Below are positions 22,651 to 31,200 of a stretch of DNA of 64,000 nucleotides, piece by piece (position 1 is the first letter of the stretch; every line of letters begins with the position of its first letter). The notes beneath the pieces were generated by a model. The model saw nothing but the letters and a program-made list of their open reading frames with translations. It was not told where the DNA came from and did no database searches. Source of the stretch: an uncultured Duncaniella sp. (GTDB lineage: Bacteria; Bacteroidota; Bacteroidia; Bacteroidales; Muribaculaceae); assembly GCA_910577255.1 (NCBI GenBank), contig CAJTMH010000008.1, positions 1 to 64,000 of the forward strand, read 5' to 3'. The position numbers and the translations under genes are program-made.

Positions 22651-24090
22651 TTATGTAAATTTTGGCAACGTCTTTCCGTCATAGTAGTCCATGACAATAG
22701 TTGTTTCAAAAGGAAATCCGTCCTCGATGTCACTTATTTGGTCGAGGATATTCTGCATCTCCTTGCTTGCCGTGAAAAACTTGTTGAACGTACCGTCCGC
22801 AATATTGCGGAAACTTACAAGGTAGCGACCATCGCCGTGTGCAGTTGTGAGGTCTGCCTCGTAATCGTGTATCTCAATCGGTGTATTCGCTATGCTACGA
22901 ATTGGAACAACCTTGCCCGGAAAACGCTTTTTGCCGTCCTCCGGCTTGTAGGCTATGCCTAACTCTCCGAATTTTCTCATGTAATTATGTGTTAATTTGA
23001 AATATAAATGCTTGCAGTCGGCATGACAGGCCATGCCTTTGAATGAGCCGATAATTTCCTGTCTCCTCTTTCGGGATTTTACCTCTGACAAATGTCGGGC
23101 AACTTTCTTCTTAGTTCGCTTTCTCAGTAATGCGTGTGTGCCATAAAAGACAAAACCGAGGTAATCAATACCCTCGCTTATCGGTCTTACTGCCTCTGTG
23201 TTTTTAACGGTCAAATCTCTCTTATTAATTTCCTCATGGTATATATCTCGCAATTTCCATACAGGCCTTTTCAGACTTCCCCACATTGCGGAGTCGTCCA
23301 TATACCTCTCATAAAGATACCTAACCTCTCCATTTGGTGCAATATATTTCGGAACATGGCAACACATAACATGGTCTACCGGCGACAAATAGAGATTGGC
23401 AAAGCATTGACTTGAGCGTAATCCTTTTGATAGTCCTTTCGGCAGTAAGGTGATGAAGTTGTCGAGGAAGCCTAATACAACAGGGTCTGAAATATATAGC
23501 CTTATTTCGGCTTTCATGCGCTCTTGGTCTATGTTGTCATAGTAGCCCTTTATGTCATTCTGACAGTAGAATTGCATCAACTCCGGCACTGCATTGTAAT
23601 CCTCGACCATGCGATGAAATAGCCAATGCATACCTCGGCCTTGAATGCTTGCCGCCGTGTTCTGTATGAGCGTGGGGTTTACATATCTCTCCACCACTAC
23701 CATTATCACATGGCACCCTATGCGATGATATACCCTCGGAGCTTGCACGACCCTTACTTTCGGGCCATCGGAAACAGTCATTTCTCGAATGTTCTCCGGG
23801 AGTATTCTAAATGTACCGTCCTGCAACTCTCTTTTCAGACGTACGAGTAGCTGACGTTTGTCGCGTTCTCCTTTGGCCGGGTCAAGTTTTGAATAGTATT
23901 TTTCGCGCTGTTGAGCGGTTTCCAAATGACTTATGACATAATCAAAACCGTCTGATAAATTTTCATCGGAGATTATCTCATTTAATAAACTGTCGATTGG
24001 GAAACCTGCGCTCTTCAAGGCCACAGGAAGATTGGCGCATTCCTGCGGTATCAAATCATAATTGATGTTATGGGCAGTTACTGCTTCCAT
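22651..24090 (-). CDS. DGR reverse transcriptase
   Basis: This 479-residue RNA-dependent DNA polymerase copies the template repeat into mutagenised cDNA for the fibre gene. The palm motifs are visible: CQNDIKGYYDN at about 175-186, LPKGLSKGLRSSQCFAN at about 215-230 with the GxxxSQ signature typical of DGR enzymes, the catalytic YMDD at about 264, and YLGFVFYGTHALL at about 310. A basic region (RKRTKKKVARHLSEVKSRKRRQ) and a C-terminal extension of about 100 residues follow. No Avd-type accessory gene lies beside it; a structured region with a hairpin separates it from the template repeat. It lies downstream of the template repeat on the same strand, 196 bp from it. Confidence 0.93.
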   Translation of the reverse strand: MEAVTAHNINYDLIPQECANLPVALKSAGFPIDSLLNEIISDENLSDGFDYVISHLETAQQREKYYSKLDPAKGERDKRQLLVRLKRELQDGTFRILPENIREMTVSDGPKVRVVQAPRVYHRIGCHVIMVVVERYVNPTLIQNTAASIQGRGMHWLFHRMVEDYNAVPELMQFYCQNDIKGYYDNIDQERMKAEIRLYISDPVVLGFLDNFITLLPKGLSKGLRSSQCFANLYLSPVDHVMCCHVPKYIAPNGEVRYLYERYMDDSAMWGSLKRPVWKLRDIYHEEINKRDLTVKNTEAVRPISEGIDYLGFVFYGTHALLRKRTKKKVARHLSEVKSRKRRQEIIGSFKGMACHADCKHLYFKLTHNYMRKFGELGIAYKPEDGKKRFPGKVVPIRSIANTPIEIHDYEADLTTAHGDGRYLVSFRNIADGTFNKFFTASKEMQNILDQISDIEDGFPFETTIVMDYYDGKTLPKFT

Positions 24091-24118
24091 TGTGAAATGC
24101 TTGGAGCCTTCCGGTCCC

Positions 24119-24145
24119 GTGGAGGTCGCCTAAGCGACACTCCAC
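24119..24145 (-). ncRNA. hairpin in the DGR template RNA between TR and RT
   Basis: The minus strand folds as GTGGAG, one bulged T, GTCGC, loop TTAG, GCGAC, CTCCAC: eleven base pairs. It sits 28 nt upstream of the reverse transcriptase start codon, in the spacer that in characterised DGRs is part of the structured template RNA needed for priming and RT binding. It could also affect translation of the RT. Confidence 0.55.
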
Positions 24146-24286
24146 TTTGTAAGGTTATTGTCATTTTTCGGCTTTCCAAACTTGCCGTGTGAGGCCTATT
24201 TGCTGTTGCCGAGGCTCATACCCTTCGCGGAATGCGGTGACAATCTCGTTGTCTTGCAGGGTCACACGATTTAACCTTAGTAAGTT

Positions 24287-24402
24287 CAGACGAGCGCCGT
24301 AGTTCGTGTTCGAGTTCGAGCAAGCGTTATTCGCGTTCGCATAAGCGAGGCCGCTGTTCGCATTCGAATTGTTGCCCGACCGCAAAACAACGCGGCTGTG
24401 AG
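24287..24402 (-). repeat. DGR template repeat (TR), 116 bp
   Basis: This segment is nearly identical to the fibre variable repeat at 25234-25348. On the minus strand it reads as AAY-rich codons; all 14 substitutions relative to the variable repeat fall on its adenines. GGCGCTCGTCTG, the shared segment at its 3' end, is unmutated, as expected at the priming end. The TR lies between the antitoxin gene and the reverse transcriptase. A short open frame across it is not a gene. Confidence 0.93.
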
Positions 24403-24424
24403 GGTAGTCCGCCTTTATTTCATT

Positions 24425-24727
24425 TTACATAAGTGGTCGCGCAATCTCCACTTTGAGTCCAAGCGCGTCCATGATACGGAAGAAAAGTCCAACTCCGGGT
24501 TCAATCGCACCTTTCTCAATACGTGAAATATAGGTTTTGTCTGTGCCTACTTTCTTGGCAAGGTCACTCTGAGTCATTCGCTCCTGTTTCCTTGCATCAA
24601 GAATAATCTGACCAACACAATAAGCGTAAGCCTCACGATGGAAAGCATCACGTTCGGGTGTACCGACCTTTCCGTATTTCTCATCAAGTATGGCATCGAA
24701 GCTGCCAATGTTACTTTTTGTCTGCAT
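24425..24727 (-). CDS. XRE-family antitoxin (HigA-like)
   Basis: This 100-residue protein has an N-terminal region (about 1-25) for toxin binding and a helix-turn-helix at about 38-95: RMTQSDLAKKVGTDKTYISRIEKGAIEP, then FRIMDALGLKVEIA. It is downstream of and overlaps the toxin gene by 17 bp, the toxin-first order of HigBA-type pairs. It probably neutralises the toxin and represses the operon through the palindromes at 25067-25086. The TR of the retroelement follows after 22 bp without a terminator. Confidence 0.85.
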   Translation of the reverse strand: MQTKSNIGSFDAILDEKYGKVGTPERDAFHREAYAYCVGQIILDARKQERMTQSDLAKKVGTDKTYISRIEKGAIEPGVGLFFRIMDALGLKVEIARPLM

Positions 24728-25046
24728 AATACTCCTTTTTTAGTTTCAAAGCCATGTTGATTTCCGACTCCGGTGCTTTTTGTGTTTTTTTCTGATAGCC
24801 ATTCAGAAGCATCACTATGTTGCCTTCATCGAAAATGAAAAATGCCCGGTAAATATTGCCGTTATGCGATGCACGGATTTCATACACGCCATCACGGATG
24901 AACTTCACGAACCTTTCATTAACACGCTCTTGTATTTTGAGCATTCCAAGAACATAATCAATTTTCTTCTGCGCCCCTGCTTCAAGAGCACGGTAGAAAG
25001 AAATGAAATAGTCCTTATAAAACAATATCTTCCGTTCTGATTTCAT
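24711..25046 (-). CDS. RelE/HigB-like toxin
   Basis: This 111-residue protein resembles the phage-derived Gp49/HigB-like branch of the RelE superfamily. Features include a helical start (FYKDYFISFYRALEAGAQKKIDYVLGML), the core VKFIRDGVYEIRASHNGNIYRAFFIFDEGNIVMLLNGYQKKTQKAP and a Lys-rich helix. Key Arg/Lys residues of the ribosome-dependent mRNA cleavage fold appear in EIRASHNGNIYRAFF and YQKKTQK. It has its own promoter (TAACTTTG at 25051-25058) overlapped by an operator. It lies between the fibre variable repeat and the template repeat, inside the retroelement. Confidence 0.85.
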   Translation of the reverse strand: MKSERKILFYKDYFISFYRALEAGAQKKIDYVLGMLKIQERVNERFVKFIRDGVYEIRASHNGNIYRAFFIFDEGNIVMLLNGYQKKTQKAPESEINMALKLKKEYYADKK

Positions 25047-25050
25047 AACG

Positions 25051-25086
25051 CAAAGTTACAACAAAAAGTTGATATATCAATCAACT
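25051..25086 (-). promoter_or_regulatory. toxin-antitoxin promoter and nested palindromic operator
   Basis: The minus strand has the -7 box TAACTTTG at 25058-25051, 5 bp upstream of the toxin start. Just upstream lie AGTTGAT (25067-25073) and ATCAACT (25080-25086) as an inverted repeat, with the perfect palindrome TTGATATATCAA (25069-25080) nested inside. This fits autorepression by the antitoxin or the complex. The promoter lacks the CAAAAGATAA element of the late promoters, so it should be host-type and independent. Confidence 0.7.
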
Positions 25087-25101
25087 TTGCCGAATTATTT
25101 T

Positions 25102-25200
25102 TCAATCACGACTCGCTTACGCGAGATTGAAAGGTACAGCAGCCGGGGCTATGCCCCAGCTCTGCACCAAACGAAAAGGACGAGCGGCGAGAAGTCGCTG
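25102..25200 (-). other. hairpin cluster downstream of the variable repeat
   Basis: Three hairpins lie in the 100 bp after the fibre gene. On the minus strand the first is AGCGA/TCGCC-type near 25184-25199. The second, GCTGGGGC-ATA-GCCCCGGC (25142-25160), has eight pairs including one wobble. The third, CTCGC-GTAA-GCGAG (25112-25125), has flanking pairing. Characterised DGRs need a stem-loop or cruciform just downstream of the variable repeat for efficient homing, and the second and third stems are candidates. None has a T-tract, so they are poor terminators. Confidence 0.6.
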
Positions 25201-25214
25201 TTACGAGAGTACGA

Positions 25215-28200
25215 TTAGTCGCCCTCGGAAGGCCAGACGAGCGCCGCAGCTCGTGTACGAGTACGAGCAAGCGTTACTCGCGCCCGCACAAGCGAGGCCG
25301 CCGTACGCACTCGAATAGGGCCCGACCGCAAAACAACGCGGCTGCGAGAATGGGTGTACCAATAACCTGCGCAGAACGAAACAATATATTGGCTTGTGTC
25401 GCCGATGGTGCGCGAGGGTAGCACATCACATTTTGCTCCGTGTACGAGGCGTACAACACAGTTACCGCCGCCGGAGGTGAGGCATTGTACGGTGCGTTCC
25501 TTACCTGTAATCGGGTTGAAGATATGCGCGACACCGTCAATCGGGAATGATGCAACCTCAACGCCTTTGTTCTTGAAAAACTCTTTGAAAGAAGTCACAT
25601 TGAGCGCGATGTTGTCCATCCATTCCGAGTCGCAACCAACATAGCCTTTAATACCGAGTATTGAGTTCCACACATTACCGCTACTCTGTGTGTCGGCCAT
25701 TCCTATGCTATCGGCTTGGTTGAGGAGTCCGTCATGCTGTCCTCGACCGACAATGCTCTGTTCATCACTATGACCATTCAATGCCCACCACAAGATTGAA
25801 GTTTCCTTGTGCTGCTCATAATCTTGGAGCTGATAGCCTTTACCTCTGAGCCGTGCAAGGTTTTGGAAATCTTTCATGCAGTAGTTGATTGTACCTGTAG
25901 GTAGCTCTATAGCGTTGCCCTCATCATCATAAAGCCAGTTTGGATTTATGGTCGATGTGCCGGTGCCTCTGCGTGAACGGCCACTGCTGATACTTCGGGG
26001 TAGGCCGAGGCCGTCAATGGTAATCGGGTATGTACCGAACACCGAACCGTCCTCAATTTCCTCGTTGAGAGCTTTCGGAGATTTAATCTCTGTCCATTCC
26101 GGCTCAATGGCTTCAATACTTTCGCTATCCACCGTGTGAACCTCGCTCTCATCAAGTTCTTTGAATGTGGTAAAGTAGAACCACTTCGCGCCTTGTGGCA
26201 CTTTCTCAAAGATGTAACTGCCAATTGTGAAGTCGAAGTTGGTATTACTTACTGCCATTTGGAACACTCCGACAACATTGCCGTCTGCATCAGTGAATAC
26301 ACAGCCCATTGTCTGATTGTTCATGCCTGGCCAACGCACCTGCTTCATGCCCTCAACATCTACGCGGTATACATTGACATTTGAGCCTTGCCCAAGGAGG
26401 TCTGCCACATTCATGCCAACAGTGGTGTCTGCATCGACATACACACCTTGACTTTCTGAATACAAGAGGTCGCCGAGGCGGTGTATGTTTCTGACGTTAG
26501 CCGTTGATAGCGGCTCGTTGTCACAACTTGACCACACATAGTATTTGTCTTGGTTCTTGTAGTCGTTTACACCCTTGTACCATCCATGTCCGAGTAAGTG
26601 CATGATGTCGTAACCGGCACCGGCCACGTCTGCAAGGTCAATCTCGCTGCCGTCAAGCATGAAATTGAAGTTGGCACGGCTGAGGCGGCGCAGTTCAAGA
26701 CGCTGTGCTTTGGCATTGTAGTCTGCTCGGCAAGCCCAGGAGTTTTCAAAGATACGCAACGGGTGGCCCGACCGCCTATAGGCGGCAGAGTACAACGCAC
26801 CAGTCATGTTGTCGAGGTTGCCCCATTTTTCACCTGGAGCATCCACTAAGTCAGAGCATCTTATAATTGAGAATTGCGAGTTGTAGAGGTCAAGCGCAGG
26901 GAAGTAGGCTTTAAGGCTGTTAAGACCTGCCACTCCGTCCACATCGTTATCTTCTATCAACTCTGCCAATATCCAACGACCTGTGAGGCCGGAGCATTGT
27001 TTGCCGATACCTTCAACGGTTTTGTCGGCGGCAATGTCGTTGCCGTTCTCATCGAGGCCGAAAGCATTGGTCGCTTTCAACGAGCGCAGAATTTCAACAC
27101 TTGCGGTGATGTTCACATCGCGTAGGCCGATACTCTTGATATGTCCTGCTTCGGCTACGATGTTCTTAATCATAGCCATTGCATCAATCTTCGGGCAACC
27201 GCTAATCATGAGCTTGGTTACATTGCTCAGTCCTGCAATCGTCAGCCCTCCCGGATAAGAGAGATTAGGAAGATTGACAAGAGAGATTTCGGTCATGGTA
27301 TCTGGCAGTTCCAACACGCTAACGGGCGATGTCTCAGCAACGGAGCAGTTTTGCAGAGGTGTTCCTGTTGCTCTGATTATCTCTAATCGAGGACAGGTGC
27401 TTGCATCAATGCTTGCTACGGTTGTGTTGCGCACATCAAGCTCTCGCAGGAACGGCAGAGAGCCGAGGGGCATTGAGCTGATAGGTACGGCGGAGCCGAT
27501 TGAAACGTCTTGTCGGTTCTCGCTACCGATTACAATCTTCTCGGCGAGAGTCATTACTTGGAAGTTGAAGCTGCTGTCAAGGCTTATCTCACTAAGGTCT
27601 ATCTCTGCAATTCGGTCGGCTTGGTAGATGTATAACAGAGCATACTCCGTGTGACTGAACTTGGTAAAGTAATGTTCCTGTCCTGCTTCGAGGAACACAA
27701 CCTCGTCAAGTTGTCCGCTTGCATCGTGGCCGACACCAAAGTAGCCGGTCTTTGCGGCCACTATGCGGATACGTGCATTGCTGCTTGCGCACGATGTACG
27801 ACCGCTCAATACTCCGCTGAAGAATTGGCCTGTTTGATAGTAGCCGTCACGGATGCGCCAACGCTGTTCAATGAACTGCGGCAGAGCTGTAAGCCCCAAA
27901 CCTTGCAGAGCATAGAAGTATATATCATCGCTTTTGACAACGCTTTCAATATACTTGCGTTCTCCGTCATAGGAAGATATGAGCTTCTTCCAAAATTTCA
28001 GACGCTTCTCTACAAAGAAATACTGCGCACCCTCCGGAGAGAACGGTATCATGTCTACACCGTCCACGTTGGTCTTTGCTGAGCGCATTGCGGCCGCAAC
28101 TGTTTCGAGTGAAAGTTGCTGATTTCCGCTGTGTGTCGCATCAAGATAGACGGTAGGCACAATTGCCACGTTGTTGAACAGGATTGAACCGTAACCGGCA

Positions 28201-31200
28201 TACGGATTGACGTAGTTGTCGTCCGTCATACGGTTGGGGTCTGCTTCCGGGTCTACGGTGCAACCACCGTCATTGTCCTTACCGTTGCAGGTGTCGCAGT
28301 CATAGACCTTGTTGAGATACATTCTAACCGCGTGTTCGGCAGAATAGACACCATTGGTAACGCTCTGACCGTCCTCCAAGAACCACATTGGTTGCATATT
28401 CTTGGCGCGTTGGTCGGTAGCGGCAAGGTAGTCGGTAAACAGCGTGTAGGCATAGAGGCTCTGAGGTGATGCGTACTGCCACAGGTCGTTTTTCCAATTA
28501 TTTACCTTTGTCGTGTTCTCGACAATCTGCCAACGGTTTTCTTTGCCATCAACAGCGGCAATCATGTCGCAGTCATGGCAGAACCTCAGCATACGGAATA
28601 GTTCGTAAGGTACTTTTCTACCATACGCAAGGTCAATCTGCAATTGGTCGTCATCGACCATGCATTCAAAGTATTGTGTCCACTTCGGGAATGTATCCGC
28701 CGAAACGTCACCGCTATTAACGAGCTTCTGAACCCAAGAGGATTTATCGGCCTCCATTTTCATCATGTCGTCAATACCCGACACACCTTTCCACCAACAG
28801 AAACCTTGATAGGACAGCAGCTCAAAGCCGACTACCGGGTTCAACACATCGCCGGTAACAACCCATTTGCCGCCGACCTGCTTCATGGAGCCGGTGCTAC
28901 GTTGCCATGCTGTACCGTTGTGGCGCATAAACGCATAGTCACGTCCGCAGTATTGGCTGAGCAGGTAGACAGCATCGGTGTCTAATCCCTCAGTCGTCTT
29001 AAAACGCGCTTCAATCTGCGAGAGCGTTTCATCACGGCGACCAAAGAACTCTATGAAGTCGCCATAGTTAAGACAGCCCTTGTTATAGCCAGGGGTGTCT
29101 TTGAAACCGAGTGCAAGCTGTTCGCCTTTGTCCTCTTTCCAATTGCCCTTTGCGTGGAACCACGCATCGGTAAGCTGTTCATTGGTGGAGCGGAAAGCGG
29201 CAATTGGGTGGTTCTTGGTGGAGTGGTCCATCTTGCAACCCTCAATGTGCAGGTCGCCTTTGGTGAACGTACCGTCATAGGATCTTTGTGCAGGTGTCTG
29301 ATAGGCGCTGCCCATAGCCTTGAACGTGTTGTTCATCATGTCGCACACACCACAGTCATTGGCATTGCTACTGTCGGAGTAATCTACCTTGACGGTAATA
29401 ATCTGTACCGGGATTGCATCGGGACGCACAAGCACAAAGTTCTTTGCGGCAAGGGCAATGGCTTTGCGCCCAAGTTCTGTGTTCTCGTTGGGGGTAAGAA
29501 GCGTGATGACAATCTTGTCGGCCTTATTCACCGGCTTGTTGAGATAGAAGCGGTCATTCTTGATAGGTCGTTTAGCTGATGTCGTTCCCTGTCTGCGCCA
29601 TTGAACATTTGTAGCCTTGAAGTTCAGCTCCGGGTATTCGGGGTTGAAGTAGAAAAGCGTACAGGTGAATTTTGTGGAGGTGTTGGTATCTCCGTCAAAC
29701 TCATCAAACACTTTCTGCGGCGCAACTACAACATAGTACGGCATACCCTTAGCTTTTAGTTTGTCGAGGCTCGGACGGTTGATTGTGTCAAGAACATCTT
29801 CGCTCTCAAACTCGGCTATCATCGCATTTACATCGGTCAGTTTGGCAAGGTAGTTATTGAATGCTTGCGACCACTCATAGTAGCTCTCGTATGCCATGAC
29901 GTAGTAGAGATAAAAGTCACCCTCTCTACCGTCAAGCATGATGGGGGTATTCTGAGAGATTGCATTTTGTCCGGGGATATAACCCAAACAAGCGACCTCC
30001 TCACCATTGAGATACATCTTGATTGTGGAATACTTTTCGCTTCCTCGTTGGATTGCCCTGCTTGCAGGTTCAACGACCACGGCCATTGTGATTTTCTCCT
30101 TACTGCGGAACTTGCGCTCTTGCCGCTGATGCTTCACACCTTTGGCGCAGTATATGCCGGCCACGTTGCCTTTCACATAGAAGCCGGTGCCGGTGGCAGG
30201 GTCATAGGAGTGCATGAGCAATGCGTCCTTGTCCTTGATGTTGTCAGTAGCAAAGGAGAATTGGATTGCATTACCCGCGCTTTCGTTGGTCTGCTTGGAG
30301 TAGAGATAGTAAGGGATTGTAGCCCTCATGTTCTCCGCGATACGGAAAGCGTTTTGACCGAGATAGGAAACGAAGCCATTTGTGCGCCAATTTGCGCCGG
30401 TGACGGCCATTGTCACACCCTTGTCGGTAATCGTCTTGTCCACGTCCGCATTTGTGCGCAGGGCAAAGTCATAGCCGAATGCGGCACCGCTCTTAATCTG
30501 CACATCAATTGCGCTTCCGTCTACCGTGACAACTATCGGATGGCTCTTGTCTGTGTGAACTTTGCCGTTGGCCTCAGTCCATCTGCCTTCAGCAATAAAC
30601 TCGATGTTATCGCCGTTGGTATATCCCTGTATCTGATACTTCACGGAATAGGTTGAGGACGAAGCGGCATTGAACGTCTGAATTGTTTCGCCATTGGCCT
30701 TTACTGACACCTGCGTGTTTCCGCTTACACTTGCCGCTGTGTATGCGGCCACTTGTAGATTTGCGGTGTCATAGAGCGCAACAGTACCGTTCAATTCATC
30801 GTCAAAGGTCTTTGCATCGTAGTGGATAGAAACAATCGGCTCGGTTGTCTTTGAGCTATCCACACACATGATAGACGTGTAGACGTAGTTGCCGGTTACT
30901 TTTGCTTGAGGTGCGTAGCCATGAATACGGAGCAGATAAGAGCCATGTTGCATTTTCTCACCACCGCCAAGAACATTGCTCGGATTGATGCTGATGTCCT
31001 GCGAGAATGTTTTCTGAATGTTCGCACGGCCAAGTTCGCGCCATTCTCCATCCCAAAGGATTTCAATGATAGCGTCAATACCACCACCTGTTCCACCGAG
31101 TGTATTGCGAGGGAATATGTAGAAGCTGTTAAGAGTTGTCATACCTGCACCTACCGACACACGACATTCATGCAGGGCTTTGGAGATTTCAACAGTCACG

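Noticed and set aside
22651..24090. Reverse transcriptase as part of a retron, group II intron or abortive-infection system
   Set aside because: Adenine-specific differences between the TR and VR show it is a diversity-generating retroelement.
24161..24385. Open frame of 74 codons across the template repeat
   Set aside because: It lacks a credible start and reads the non-coding template; similarity to the fibre is due to the repeat itself.
25142..25160. GC hairpin after the fibre gene as a terminator
   Set aside because: It has no T-tract on the minus strand; its position suits a DGR homing structure better.
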